Below are positions 46,462 through 60,326 of a DNA stretch of 64,000 nucleotides, piece after piece. Below the pieces are notes generated by a model. It was not told the DNA's origin, did no database searches, and saw only the letters and a program-made list of their open reading frames with translations. The position numbers and the translations under genes were made by a program. The stretch lies in contig OX344762.1 of NCBI GenBank assembly GCA_947034895.1, forward strand, positions 35,878,760 to 35,942,759. The letters run 5' to 3'. Within the stretch, counting starts at the first letter, position 1. Every line of letters begins with the position of its first letter. This DNA is from Rhytidiadelphus loreus (taxonomy: Eukaryota > Streptophyta > Bryopsida > Hypnales > Hylocomiaceae).

Positions 46462-49400
46462 TCAGGAGTTTTCAAGAATTCCTTTCACGGAGTAGAACGT
46501 GCCAACACCCCCAGCCAAGAAGCCAAGGCAAATGATCAATAGAATCCAAGACACCTCTGGTCTTGACAGCCGCCCCCTGTGTATTCTTAAATAGCAGATG
46601 CAAGGTACATGAACGGAGACAGCCACACTAAGGAACGAGCCAATGAAGGCCATGAGCAGGCCAAAGAAGGGAAGCGCCAGGGCCACAGCTACGGTGCTAG
46701 CAACCAGGAAGGTTCTGAGAATGGTACCTCCCAACACTATCCCCTTTCTGGAGCTTGTCCATTGATGCGGCAAAAACTCCTCCAGTGCCACTGCCAAAGG
46801 CATCAGTGTGAGCGCGTACTTGGCGAAAGGGCTGATCAGGGTGATCCAGACTGCAAACGTTGAAGCTGGAAGTTCCCTCGGAAGATTCAGAGTGATTTGC
46901 GATTGCAGCTCGTCGCCAAACATCATGTAACCCATCACGGCTATCCCTCCATACATGAAGGTGCACAGAACGAAACAGATGATCAATACCTGCGCCAAAT
47001 AAACATGTCACATGAGGTTCATAATAGTGTAGCAATCCAAACTCCTGAGAAAAAACCCACTTACATCACCCCAATCATGGGTACCTTATTCCCCGACACA
47101 TGACGGTGTAGAAGGGAACAAATTATCAAAACCCGCACCATCGAAATACGTCACATGAGGTTCATAATGATGTAGTGATCAGCTAGTATCAACAACCGGC
47201 TATGCTGTGAGAGGCTCTGTCCCTCACATTTCAAGAAGCAACCTACCTGTCACTCCCTCACATTCGCCAAAGACATACCTTCTGTCAATGCAAGGCCTCT
47301 TCTACTTCTTCGGCACATTGACTCGCTTTTCAAGTAGCAACCTACTCAAACTTCCTCTCATTCACCAAAAAAGTAGCTTTTGTTATTGCAAGTCACGCAA
47401 TTCCTCGCCTTCGGACTAGAGCTAATCATTTACAAAATGTAAGGTGGTGGACCCTTTTTCATAGGAGACTCTTTGTTGCAGGAAAGGTATAGAATGGACA
47501 TGTACCTTTTGTGGTCAGGATGTACCCCTTGGATACGTTCTAAAACAAAAATCCCGACCATCATAATATGCATTGGAATTGTCTTTCAATTGCTAACAAG
47601 GTCATAAAGTCATTTTAATAATAGGAATTATACTGCTTGACCTGGTGCTGTTACCTAATCGTCGCACATGCGAGAAAGAAAGAGAGGGGGAATTGTTGCA
47701 TCACTTACAGATGAAAATTGTTTGCGGTCTCGCATGGAACTATAGATACTTGGAAAAACCGAGTGACCACAGTAGCAGAAAGAGTAGAGGCCAATAGCCA
47801 CAGGCAGCCCTTCCATATGCAGTAAGGAGCCCTGGTTATGAAAACCCACGCCGTCCACCACGCCAACCCAGCCCACTGCCAACACTATCAACAGGGACGC
47901 AAAGACTCCCCCAGCGGAGACATACGACAAGAAGCGGAGCTCTCGGAGCCAGACCGTGGGTAGCACGCACAGGGCAGCACACACTGTAAACACTTGCTGG
48001 GGTCCCAAGACGCTGAAGCTGGCATTCGGAAAGAGACTGGCCAGATTGTCGCCTTCCAGGATCAGAAACTCGATGGACACAGCGTACAGCTCTAGGTACA
48101 ACATGATGGAGATGATCCACCGCCCCCACTTGCCGAAGGAAGCCTCTCCAATGTCAGGGAAGCTGATGATGAAAGGATCGGAGTCCAAGCACCGACGGAG
48201 AAGAATGCCAGTGTAGCACATCACGGTGGCAAACACGAGGAGGAAGCCGAGGCCGAGCCAGCCCCCGCTGGCGACTGCATAAGGGGTGGACAAAATCCCC
48301 ACACCTGCAAATACCACCAGTGGAAATTAGAACCAAAATCCCCAAGCACAGCAACATCCCAAGATTGAGCTATAAGTCAGCTGCATTGAGGTATGTTCGC
48401 ACTTGGTGTGAAGAGTGGTGTTAGTGAGCCTCTTAAGAAAACATTTTGGTACACCATTAGACTAAATTCACTCCTTCTACCACTGCTAACACCACACCTA
48501 ACACAAAGTACAACACTAACATACCTCTAGGCTTATAAAGCTCTAGCACAATCAGTTCAATACTTTCTTCTAAGAGAGGACACTAAAACCATTAAAGACC
48601 TGATCCCATCTGACCTTGTTACCAACAGCAACTCACCTATTCATACACTTGGTTGGACTTACTATTAGTGGTGTAAGCATGACTTATTATCGTGCAAGCA
48701 TGATCTTTGAATGAAAATGGGGTTGTCCACTGTCGCTTAAAGTGATATACACGTTCCACTTCGAAATTGCACAGGAAATCATAGATAGTGATAAAAACTT
48801 CATCTCAACGAAGTTGGCTACAGCGATCTCTCCAAAGCTCTATACTGATCTTCGAGAAATAGCACACCTAAACATTGGTCAAACTGCTTAAAGTGACGCA
48901 AAAAGTGTCCTCTACCTAAGTTCATAATACAAAGGGTCCAAACCAACCATTTGACTCCAACAGACCAAGTTTAATGTCCCCGACGAAAAGCAGGAAAAGG
49001 GATACAGAAGAGGTTTCATTGACCATCCAGTCCATTAAATGCTCCATTGACCATACAGGTGAAATTTGATTTGTGGTGAGTGTGTAAACACTTAATCTAT
49101 TGACATTTAAATTTTTGCAATTGATTTCTAGCTTAACATAGAATAAATGTGCACAATTTTAGATGGTGCACGTTTCTAGATTGTTGTAGGGAAAGGCTTC
49201 ACGTTCACCTATATGATGAATGGAACCTCTCCCTCGCTGTCTGGTGAATGGAGACTTTACATTACCTGCAAGGATGTTCATTCCGTTAAACAAAGCCTGA
49301 AGAAAAGAGCTTCCGTGCGCATTCTCCTCCTCGTCGTCAGGGAGCTCGAATTCCTTCGTTTGCAATCTGCTGTCTGCATCCTGGACTTCACTATCCCCAT

Positions 49401-49737
49401 AGGCCTTTTCTAAATCCAGGCGTCCGGAGTCTTGAAGCAGTGGCGCCTTCAAATCTGCTTCTTCTCTGTCCACCGCAGCAGCGAACTGCTCACTCAAGCT
49501 CGGTTCCAGTCCATTGGCGATGCTCTCGGCTCGAATGGACCGGCTCCGTATAGACAAGGAACGAGAGTAGACTTCCATGGTGCGTCCATAACTCTGTGGC
49601 CAGTGAGGTGAAGCATTGAAGGACGAGGAGGAGCAAGTGGAAAGGGTACGAGTGGGAGTGATGATGGCACGAGGTGCTGATTGCTGGTGGATGACTCCAT
49701 CCTTGTCTGCATACTCGGACTTGAATTCCTGTCCCAT
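46462..49737 (-). CDS. AVT1: Vacuolar amino-acid transporter, AVT1/AAAP type (3 exons)
   Basis: A membrane transporter of the amino acid/auxin permease superfamily, by homology likely moving neutral amino acids across the tonoplast. Exons (minus strand) are 49737-49266, 48304-47709 and 46989-46462. GT-AG introns with agreeing phases give 531 aa. The N-terminal ~150 residues are hydrophilic and Ser/acidic-rich (RSLSIRSRSIRAES, LKAPLLQDSG), as in AVT1 proteins. They are followed by SFLQALFNGMNILAGVGILS, the family's first transmembrane signature, then PYAVASGGWLGLG, SFPDIGEASFG, LYLELYAVSIEFLILEGDNL, SFCYCGHSVFPSIYSSM, CTFMYGGIAVMGYMMFGD and SPFAKYALTLMPLAVALEE. The profile suggests ten to eleven membrane segments. 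Introns hold a 138-bp MITE (48389-48526). Intact. Confidence 0.92.
48389..48526. mobile_element. 138-bp MITE in transporter intron 1
   Basis: It starts AGGTATGTTCGCACTTGGTG and ends TAACATACCT. Inner parts (ggtgttagtg, cactgctaacacc) also pair. It is related to the ends of the 41302-43261 element. It lies in a 961-base intron and does not touch splice sites. Confidence 0.7.
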
Positions 49738-51590
49738 GACTGAAATTGAAGAGTGAAATTGAAAAAATTATAGAATTAAAGACGAAGGAGAAGAAGAAGA
49801 AGAAAATGGTGAGATGGAACTAGAATGCTATCGTCACCCCAAAGGACCGGGCACTCCAATCATGGCTAGAACCAAGCCTTGGTCTCTCCTTGTCATGAAT
49901 TTGTGAGTCTCCTGCTTGTATACCCCCGAGAGGCTGAAATTAGGGCTTCCACTGCCTGCGCCACATCCAAACACACACATTCTTAGTAGATGCTCTCACT
50001 TCTGCTCTTCTGAATACCTCATCGCATGTATCTGCAGTCACCTAATTGAACAAATGAATACGAAAGCACCATTTTCCAATGAAACATGCAAGCCAGCAAT
50101 ATCACGGTGCAGGGAGCTAAACCCCACAGCCCATAATGCAGATAGACCTACATAGCGCATGCACATAGACCTATTTCCTCGCAAGAATCTGGAGCCTTCA
50201 CACCTTCTGGGAAAAAATTTCAAAGCCCAGTTTCAGTTGCCAATCGTCACGAATTCAGGGTTTCCACCTAATAAACCCTGAATTTCAGCTTCCGCTCTCG
50301 CACTACCAAATACGCACCACTGCATGCTCTTACACTTCGCATGTATGCTCGGTAGCCTATTTGGTGAACCCAAGAACGCAAAAAATCTCCGTATAGAAGC
50401 TAAAACCCAACGAGTCTCGACACTATTTCCTACAAATACATGCGCATAGACCTATAATTTCCTTAGCAAGTGCGCTAGGAGAATCCGGATTCACAAGAAC
50501 GTTCTAGAAGCCTTCTCGATAAAAAGTACGAATCCTGATTTACATAACTGTGTGGGAGAGTTTTGTTTTTTCCTTTTCCCTCCGTTATACATCTATTCTT
50601 GCTCCTATCCTTTTGCACAGAAAAAGTCACTATCCATGTCCGTTGGACACAAAAGGATCCAAGAATCGGCTAATGAAGTCCTGCATGAATACTTTGCTCT
50701 CAATCTTTGCAGTAAAGATTAGAGCACCAAGCATGATGACGGGGTAGATTCATATTCTCTCCGTCTTCAGGAAAACATGAAACGACCTCGATATATAATG
50801 CTAACTCAGTTTACCACGCTGCAAACCCTACAAATTCCTTCCCAACATATGCTAAAAGCAACATAGCCCAGTCAATTTCTCTTCTCCAACAGACTCCACT
50901 CCACCAGATGCAGAGTAGCAGGTACATGATAAATACCAATTTTCCGGGCAATTTCAAAACAAAGACGTGCTCCCACATATTCAACACAATTTCCATCCCC
51001 GCGCATCCCAATTGCAGCAAGAAAAAACACCACTCCAGTCACCAGCAAATAGGAAATTATTCTGGAAAAATTCAATCTCGGCCTGATCTTCCCTCACAAC
51101 CACCATGCATGGACAAAAACAAAAAACCCACGAATCACACAACCACATCGTCGATACGCACCTGGCCGCCGCCCACAACAACAACAACAACAACATGCGC
51201 CACACGATCCACAGCGACTAATTCATGCACACAAGTTCATGAACTCCACATCCAAAAAACAAAAACCGGCACCAAAACGTGGATACGAAACTACAAGTAG
51301 TAAGAGATAACATAGAGAGAGCCAGGAGACGCAGCTATGTTACCTGGGAGTCCCCAAAGGAAGAAAGACAAAGAAAGTGTTGGTTCGGAGATGGCAGAAG
51401 CTGGCCTTGGGAAGTCCGCTTGCAGTGCTGTTCGTCGTTTCAAACTCTTGGTGGATTTTGCACTTTTGCAGTTTTTGGGGCAAGCACATGGGGAATGTAA
51501 GTTAGCCGCCACAATGCATGAAAAAAGCCATGAGGGCATCTGGGCATTTGGCTGGCCAGGCATCAACATTCTTTTGTAAATTTATTTTTA
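49738..51590. promoter_or_regulatory. Upstream region of the transporter gene
   Basis: By position this holds the promoter and probably a leader with introns. On the minus strand CCCAG followed by GTAACA near 51340 could be a leader-exon donor. GC content is higher than in neighbouring repeats. No separate gene is recognised among the open frames here. Confidence 0.35.
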
Positions 51591-51883
51591 AAAAATTAAT
51601 TAATTTTGTTAATTTTGTTTTTGTTTTCTTGGGGGGGGGGGGAATTCCGGTCACATGTGTCATGCTGTCAGAGAGGGATGCCAGTTGGGTCCCTCTTTTT
51701 GTGGTCCTTGGACGTTTATTTATTATTAATTTTTTCTTAATGTTTGCCCATGTTAGAGGGGCTGGCAATGTCATGAGATGCTTTCATGACTCACTCACGT
51801 CCGTCCATCCATCCACGGCACTCTTGTAAGAGGTCGACTCAGGAGAGCATTCCCCGAGGAGGAGGGGGTTCGAGAAGAGAGAG

Positions 51884-51915
<32 letters not shown>

Positions 51916-52050
51916 GGGAACAAGGAAGGCTCGTGCCCTATAAGGAGGCGGGTTTCTTTTTTCGTGAAATCTCCAAAGATGAGCGGCATTGCCCAAAGGA
52001 AATTTTTATCCATTTCAATTTTTGTGGATTCTTGTATTGTTTCTTTTACA
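51591..52050. repeat. Homopolymer tracts (poly-G, poly-A) in non-coding DNA
   Basis: A run of 12 G lies at about 51632-51643 and an A-rich run of about 28 at 51886-51913. Such tracts are prone to length error in assembly. Frames through them are not coding. Confidence 0.6.
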
Positions 52051-55000
52051 TTTGTGCGGATTAGATTTTCAAAAAAAATCTTTATAAATGTGTTGTAGAT
52101 AAAGTCTTATAGAGCTTTAGGTATGTTTGACCTCAAAAAGTAACTTTCTTAGTTCAAAAAATGACCCATCAAAAATGACTTAAACAAATTAGGACAACAA
52201 AAATTGCTATAAATCATCATAAATAAAACTTAACATTTTGATGTTTGAAAAAAATTCTAATAAAATTACACATTGATATTTCAATCTAGAATCAATTTTA
52301 GAAAGGATTTTCAATTTAGGTTTCAAATTTAATTGAAAAGTATGGGTAGGTATAGTAGTAGATCTAAGCATATGAATATGATCTATGAATCGCATTTTAC
52401 AAATTTTGTATAAAACCATCATCAAAATTATTATTCTAATTTGCATTATAGTATTTTTTTATAATTTTGGAAATCTTAACTACCCCTTGGTCCATAATGG
52501 ATTAACTAAAATAACTACACCTAAAATTATATTAATTACCAATTGAGTATGACATATACCCTATAATTTATTTGGATTTGTAAGTATTTAAAAGAAGATT
52601 TTAGACTCTATTGTAATGTATTCTATGAGAACCATATATGAAAACTATGAAAATTTAGAATCAGTTGTTTTTCTATGCTAAAATTTAGCATAAAAACAAT
52701 ATTGCAATAACTTCCTACTAGTTGGTCATTTTAAGAAAAATATTGTAGTTGTGGTAGTGTTTGATTTTTTTAATCACTTCAATAGCTTATTCAATACTTC
52801 TATGCCATATTGAAATCATCCAAACAAGTATCTAAAACACTATGCGTTCAAAATCCTAGTCATTCAATATTAATATTGATTGAAAGTGCCCCTCCCCCTC
52901 TTGCCATCAATAATGTTTTGTTTTTTAACTAGCCATTGATGAACGCCCAACATTGAATCACATTGTCCTTAGTGCTCTTGGCCCTTGAGACTAGAGTTTA
53001 CAATACATTCACGGTATATGATATACATATGGAATATGAAAGGATTTTAGGTGTACAATATATGGTGTAGTAGTATGGTATGATGTACATATGCGGGTAT
53101 TGATATGAGATACGGTATTAATATCCCATATCGTTTGCAATCACAATAATAGTCAAAAATATAAAAAGGGGAGGGGGTACAAAATATTTTTTAATTAATT
53201 AATTCAATCATTTCAAAATAAATAAATTAATGGGTAGTTTATACATAGTTTGTTGTTATGTAGTATGAGATTGTGGAGCTATCTTTTGAACATATAGTGA
53301 CTCGTAGGTTCTAGAAGCCCTACTTTAATTAATTAATGGAACTAGGCACTTGTCGTACACGTAGCATCTAGTGATAGAACATAATATTTTTTAATTCCAA
53401 AACCAAAACCAAAACCACCAACCAACCCTATTTGTAATTTTAGATTTGCAACTTCAAATGCAATTGATATGGGATATATTGCCATATTTGTATCCGTATC
53501 TATATTTTTGTATATATTATGTATTTGTATCCATTTTTTGTATCCATATCCCAGAGTGATGGCCAATGACTTTTGGCAAATCAGTGGTGTGGGATTTTTG
53601 GCAAATGGACAGTATTGGGTGTACTTTCATTTATTTCTTCCTACATCAAACAGCTAGAGATTTTCACAATGTGGAGGGTTTGTTTGATAGGGGTGTTTGC
53701 ATCTTTTCACAAGATAGTCATTCAATGAATCAATTTTCTACAAGAATGATTGATTACACGCTCAATTAAATTAAAATTTGAGGACAACATTAAAGATTGT
53801 AAATACTTGAATGTACACTAATAGAAAATCTAAATTTTTTGTTGTGTTGATTGGGGTCAGTTTTCTGCTGATTTTGACAGAATATGTTGATTGTTGAAAA
53901 TATTTCTCACTAGCAATTTAAAAGTCAAGAGGTCTATCATGTATTGAATCTCAAGAATTTGGAGTCTAAATTTAGAGAAGATGCTTTGCTAAGAACATAA
54001 ATTGTTTGCTTTAACCAAAAGAATTTTTAAAATACAGTAAATTTGTTCTCTTAGAACATGCGCAAGATTTCTTATTTCCACATGCATTTTGTTGCAATCG
54101 AAAACTCAAATTATTAAATTTTTTGGCACTCAACCATCTATATATAGTTGTCAATAATGATTAACCAATTTTAAAAAAACAAAATTCATATTTAATTCTT
54201 AAGAATGCAAACACAAAAGTGCCTTAACAAATAGAAAATGCAAAAGAAATCAACAACTTGACAATTGCAAACTATGGTGAGCCAATTCCCATCATGCACT
54301 TGTCTGAGGTGCATGATATGCTTGATTAGGTCTAGTTTTATATACTAGAATGTTCACTTTTTCACAAAAGTTAGACCTAGAAAATCTACCCCATTTCGCC
54401 ACATCTAATTAATGACCTTTAAAAAATTCAAGAAAATTCTCTTGTCATAACTTTTGTACAAATTCGCAAGTGAAAAATGCATCTTATAAGCCCTTGAAAA
54501 TTAATCTAAGGTTTTGAACCTAAAAGTCATAGTTTTTTTTTACAATATATTATTATTTTTTAATACACATCTTTTTATCAAGAAAATCCAATCCTTGCAA
54601 TTATAAATATCTTTGTTAAGAAAATTAGAAATGATCTCAATGTTATCGATTAGATCTATATATTTAGTAAGCAAGAAGCATTGTGAAGAAGTACACTTCT
54701 AATGTGATGTTTTTCCATTTAGATGAAGTAGAGATTTTTTCATTGATTTTTTCAGCGTAGTTATGTTTATGGATAGACTTGGTTGATAAAAACTTTCTCT
54801 CATTCTAAATTCAATTTTCATTTTGTTGTAGGAATTTTTAAAGTTCTTAAAATAGTACAAAGTTGTGCTCTATGGCAAAAAAATTGGATAATGGGCTTGC
54901 AAGAATTCAAAGTAATACTTAAATGAGCCTTGTGATAGGCCAATTCAAGAAATATGAGGTTCAAATTTTGTACTAAAATTTGACGACAAAACAGTTAAAA

Positions 55001-55470
55001 TATTCTAAAACTCTTTTGACCGTAAGGATGGAGCTCATATTTCTATGCTTTAACATGGAAAGGATCAAGATAGGATATTTTTGTGGATTTATGTGCAATC
55101 AAAGAGTATTTTTTATGTTTACAAATATGGCACTTTATGAAGCAATATAACTATAGTCACTTAATAGTACAAACATACCGATTGCTTCAATGCCATCTAA
55201 ACTTCCAAACTTAATAACACTAAAGTTACATTCAAGTCTATTTTGAAATTGTGCCAACCTTTTATATTCTCTTTATCTATAATATATTTCAATTTTAGTT
55301 TTTTAGTGCTTTCATCTTAATTGCCAATTGACTTCTATTTTCAAAATGTTTTCTAAAAATTCTTTCCGAATACCAATATTTGTCTAAGAACATCTAAAAT
55401 TTAAACAAATGTCTACAAATACAAAGTCTTCAATTAATTAGTTGTCATTGGTAGAGGGGAGAGAAGTAGA
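52051..55470. other. AT-rich intergenic DNA, no gene
   Basis: No frame longer than about 80 codons resembles a protein and no clear terminal repeats were found. Short TA/ATG-rich phrases around 53020-53130 (gtatgatgtacatatgcggg) are local. Confidence 0.45.
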
Positions 55471-55729
55471 CATTGGAGGAATTTTGAGGCTTGTAGAAGA
55501 TTGTTTCAGATTGTTCACCATGTTGCAAACCATGGCAGGGCAACTAGACTATTGAATAATTTAAAAAATAATTTAATTTAATTTAATTTTTAATTTAAAG
55601 ATATTAAATTAATATTATTTGACATGGCAGTCTCTATGCCATGTTATACTACAATTGTAGCCAGGTTCCCGGACTATGGGAATGTCAAGGAACTGACAAT
55701 GCTTTAGAGGTCTCAAAACTTTTCTAATG
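55471..55729. mobile_element. Degraded MITE related to the one in the transposase exon
   Basis: The left end CATTGGAGGAATTTTGAGGC and inverted right end CATTAGAAAAGTTTTGAGAC match the CATTAGAGGAG ends of the 17005-17324 MITE. An inner ggttcccggactatgggaat block matches its GGGAAC segments. About 259 bp. Confidence 0.6.
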
Positions 55730-57414
55730 ACCTTGATTTTTGTATTGTTTGCATTTGTTTTCTTTCCATTTTGTTTATTCATGTTGTTTATTTGTTAATA
55801 GTATGGAAGGAATTTGTTTTTTTTTGCACTACTAGTAACAATCATATTAAAAAAAATTATTTTTAAATTTTAAATCCTCTAAAAGATATGAATTTAGAAA
55901 TTTAGAAATTTAGAAATTGTTAATTTATTAATTTTGGAATCTTTGCCTATATATCTTGATCTTATGAATGTGTGAATATTTTATTTTAAAACAATAGTTA
56001 CATTGTACTCCCTCTATTCCCAAATGATCTTCCATTTGGACAAAATATTTGGGACATTAGGCTAAAAATAACATTTTTTCAACCCGTTTTGAATTATAAA
56101 TAGAGTTTCAATGCACTCCTACTATCTTGAATTTTGGAGTTTTGGAGCCCTTTGAAAAAAAAAAGTATTAAGTTTATTGCAATAAAATTAAGGAGAACCA
56201 AAAGATCATTTTGGGATAGAAGGAGTATTTTAAATTTATAATTGTATTATAATTTTGGATTAATAAACTCATAGTATTACAAAAGAGTGGGATCTAACTT
56301 GATGGAGCATACTTCAAATGTTTAGAACCTATTAAATTCAAGATGAATGGACTAAATTCAAAAGTCTAGAGGCCTAATACATGTAGTTAAATACATGCAA
56401 TAGAGAGAGACTTTAAATGGCTACCATTGTAATCAATCCTATATCAAAGTGATTGAGTCTAAACGCATTGTAGATGTAAATATAGGTGAAAAGGTATGTT
56501 TTGGCCACATATTCAAATTAAAAATTAAAAAAATGATAGACAAACATAATGTCAATATAATCATAGTTTCAAATTATACAACCTTTGATATTTCAGGTTT
56601 AAATTTTCATTGCTTTTAGTTGTACAACTTAGCTACAAACAAACCCTATGTACATCAATGCATAATAAGAAAAATATAAACCGGAAAATTCATAAACTAA
56701 GCTTTAACTTAAATATCTTCATTGGATTAAAAAGTTTCAAAGTTTCAAAGCCTTGAATTTTGATATTTTTTTGTACCATAGTCTTGTTTAAGTTTCCATT
56801 TTTTCCCTCAAATATTAAAGATAGACAATTTATACTTTTGAATTTTTGATGTGCTAGAATTTTAAAATATTAAATACCAAATCCTAATGGATTTATAAGT
56901 TATAAGTTAGAATCTTATATTCTTCAAAATTTTGAAAATTTATAAATTGTATTTGGAAATTTTGAAAATTTAAGGTTCATAATTTGGAAGCTTATAAAAT
57001 TTAAGAATTACTAATTTGATTTGACTTGAAAATTTGAAAATTCAAATGATAACTTAATTTTTTAATTTTTGGAATCTATATAATATTAAATATTCTCAAA
57101 TAATAAATCAATTCTAGTATTGACCTTAGGGTATGAGTTATTTATACTTTTAGATCCATGTGAACCATTTGTCAACTTTGAATGGATATGGGATTCTTTT
57201 GAATTCAAAGGTGCATAACATTTTTTTAAAGCAACTTAGAAAACAACATTGGTGAAGTTACTACTACAAAAGCTCTATAATTTGAAAGTAAATACATGTT
57301 TTGAATTTTTCCCTCATTTGATCTACAATGCATTAGGATGTTAGTCATATGAAATATGTGGGTTAGGTGCTTAGTTGGAATCCTCCTATTTTGTAGTATT
57401 TCTAATTTCTAAAT
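55730..57414. other. AT-rich intergenic DNA, no gene
   Basis: Nothing coding. Bases 56010-56230 start cctctattcccaaatgatct and end agatcattttgggatagaag, an inverted pair typical of the actccctctattccc MITE ends common in plants, so one more MITE of about 220 bp is likely there. Confidence 0.5.
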
Positions 57415-58753
57415 ATATTACTGTTGTAAGAACAAACACGTTAACTTTATATTATTGTTGTATGAACAAACATGTTAACTTTATATGTTACCATTGTATG
57501 AACAACATGTTAAGTTTAAATTACCGTTGTACTGTACAAATTGGCATGCTAACTTTGTATTATTATTGTATGAAAAGACGTCAAGCAAGTTGTGAAGCAA
57601 GTGCATGAGTCTAAACGGCTAGTCTTTCAAAACAATATCATTGTACAAACAAGCATGCTAACTTTATATTATCATTGTATGAAAAGACACCAAGCAAGTG
57701 CATAAGTCTAAACGGCCAACTACTCACCTCAAACATTATTGTTGTACAAACAAGCATTTTAACTTTATATTACCGTTGTATGAAATGACGTCGAGGAAGT
57801 GCACGAGTCTCAATTGCTTGTCACCCCAAACATCACCGTTGTACAAATAGACATGCTAACTTTATATTACCGTTGTATGAAAAGACGTCGAGCAAGTGCC
57901 ACGAGTCTCAACGGCTAGTCACTCCAAACATTACTGTTGTACAAATAGACATGCTAACTTTTATATTACCGTTGTATGAATAGATGTCAAGCAAGTGCAT
58001 GAGTTTAAATGGTTGGCTAGTCACCCCAAACATTAAAGTTATACAAATAGGCATGCTAACTTTATATTACCGTTGTATGAAAAGACGTCACGCAAGTGCC
58101 ATGAGTCTCAATGACTAGTCACTCCAAACATTACCGTTGTACAAATAGGCATGCTAACTTTCAACAGCTAGTCACCTCAAACATTACCGTTGTACAAATA
58201 GGCATGCTAACTTTATATTACCGTTGTATAAAAAGACGTCGAGCAAGTGCCACGAGTCTCAATGACTAGTCACTCCAAACATTACAGTTGTACAAATAGG
58301 CATGTTAACTTTATATTATCATTGTATGAAATGACATTGAGGAAGTGCACGAGTCTCAATAGCTTGTCACCCCAAACATCACTGTGGTACAAATAGACAT
58401 GCTAACTTTATATTACCGTTGTACGAAATGACATTGAGTAAGTGTCATGAGTCTAAACGGCTAATCACCCGAAACATTACCGTTGTACAAATAGACATGC
58501 TAACTTTATATTACCGTTGTATGAATAGATGTCAAGCAAGTGCATGAGTTTAAATGGTTGGCTAGTCACCCCAAACATTAAAGTTGTACAAATAGGCATG
58601 CTAACTTTATATTACCGTTGAATGAAAAGATGTCGCGCAAGTGCCACGAGTCTCAACAACTAGTCACTCCAAACATTACCGTTGCATGAATCTAAATGGC
58701 CTATTAGTCACTCCAAACATTACCATTGCATAAATAGGCATGCTAACTTTATA
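57415..58753. repeat. ~100-bp minisatellite, left block
   Basis: About a dozen units, each with TTACCGTTGTATGAAAAGAC, then GCAAGTGCCACGAGTCTCAA, CTAGTCACTCCAAACATTAC and CATGCTAACTTTATATT. Spacing of the GCATGCTAACTTT phrase is mostly 96-109 bases, with one short (52) and one long (about 140) step. The first units (57415-57530) are shorter. The block is cut by the 58754-60965 insertion. Confidence 0.88.
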
Positions 58754-59109
58754 AGGTAAAACAGCCCATAACGGTCAGATCACCCATAGTGGATACCTCA
58801 TGACCCCATGACAGTATTCTCAGACCACAATCAATATCTAACTTGAAACTCATGGAGTGATTAGTGACCACATTAGGAACACCCAACTTTTCCAATGTAA
58901 GAGCATTTCCACAACAGACTTGCCAAACAAGGGCACCAAATGGGCATTTGGCAAGTGTAGTTGCAGACCACGGCCACTCTACATTTCATGTGCCCCACAG
59001 CAGACACACCCAAATGGGACACCTAGTGGGTATCCAATGTTAGTTTGATTCATAAGTTAGAAAATGAGGCATCTCACAATTGTTGAAAAATATCTCCATC
59101 TTACCTTGA

Positions 59110-59735
59110 GATTACAATTGAGTAGAGAAACTCTTCATATACATATGAAGTGGTAGGATGTAGAACAACCCATGTGGGATAATGTAAATTAGAATTAGTA
59201 GGAGCTCAACCGCTTATAATTAAGTCAAAAGTAGGTTCTGTTTTTCAATAGAATTTCAAATCTCATTTAGGCATGGTAGAAAGAATGTTTTTTCAAAACA
59301 CTTTGAAGTAAAAAAAGTTGGTTTATGAAGATAACTTTCATTTCCAAAAATCCGTTTGAGATTTAGAACCTCCAATCAAAATATATGGATAGATTTGAGA
59401 GAGGAAGTTTGAAATTGTAAAAAATAATTCCCTTCCAACCCCTCTCTCAAATTTGTCTATACCTTTTGATTGGAAATTCTAAATCTCAAACGGATTTTGG
59501 GAGATTAAATTTGTCATCATTTACCAACTTCTCTTAGTTCAAAGTGTTTTGAACTTTTTTTTTCTACTATGCCTAAATGAGGTTTGAAAATCTATTAAAA
59601 AAACAAATCCTACATTTGATTTAACTATGAGTGATTGAGCTCCTATTAATTCTAGTTTACATTATCCCACATGGGTTGTTCTACATCCTACTACCTCTTG
59701 TGTATATAATGAACTCTTCTTCTCATCTAAAATTC
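59110..59735. repeat. Foldback repeat, complete ~300-bp arms
   Basis: Two long inverted arms meet near 59420. The left arm holds ggatgtagaacaacccatgt, aggagctcaaccgcttataa and aatccgtttgagatttagaa. The right arm holds acatgggttgttctacatcc, gagtgattgagctcctatta and ctaaatctcaaacggatttt. The arms are clearly complementary over nearly the whole length. Copies lie at 1-885 and 41785-42815. Confidence 0.85.
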
Positions 59736-59739
59736 AGTT

Positions 59740-60326
59740 TTAATCCTTAAAGTCCCAAGGCCATTTTTCTATGAAAACCACTCAAAACTACCACTTTTGC
59801 TATGTTCACCTATGAAATAAAAATTTTAAATATCTTTTAGAATCTAATTGTAGGATCTTGTTCTACACTTTTTTTAAATAACGTGATAAAAATTTTGTGA
59901 TGATTGACCATGTAGATTGAAAGATATTAGCATTCAAAGTGGAAGAAAAAAATTTCTTTCAAGAAGTTGCTATGATTGCCCGCAAAACAAGAAACTCCAT
60001 AACTTTCACATCACTAATCCAAATGGAATGAATCAAAGCTTCCCATTTAGAAGAAAATATAATCTACAAGAAAACAAATATTAAAAAAATTTATTTCAAT
60101 TTTTTGTGAATTTTTTTTGCTGCCCGGTCTCCCAAATTTTGAGGTTATTGTGACATTACTTTTGCTATTGGGCACCAATTGGAATAAAAATTGTATTCCT
60201 AAAAAGTTAATAAGTTTATCTATCTTATGAGAATTTTTCAAAAAGTTTCAATAAAAATTGAGATCATAGGAGCCTACCCGAAATCCATTTTGTCCCCCGT
60301 AGGAACAATGTGACTTTAGAGGTTAA
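59740..60326. mobile_element. TTAACCCCTAAAGG-ended repeat, copy f
   Basis: It starts TTAATCCTTAAAGTCCCAAG and ends CTTTAGAGGTTAA, adjacent to the foldback repeat just as copy a is nested in a foldback repeat. Non-coding. Confidence 0.55.

Noticed and set aside
51786..52064. Frames containing long Lys or Phe runs
   Set aside because: They are produced by the poly-A tract and have no protein-like flanks.
57375..57608. Tyr/Cys-rich 77-codon frame
   Set aside because: It falls in the minisatellite. The repeated peptide reflects the tandem DNA repeat.
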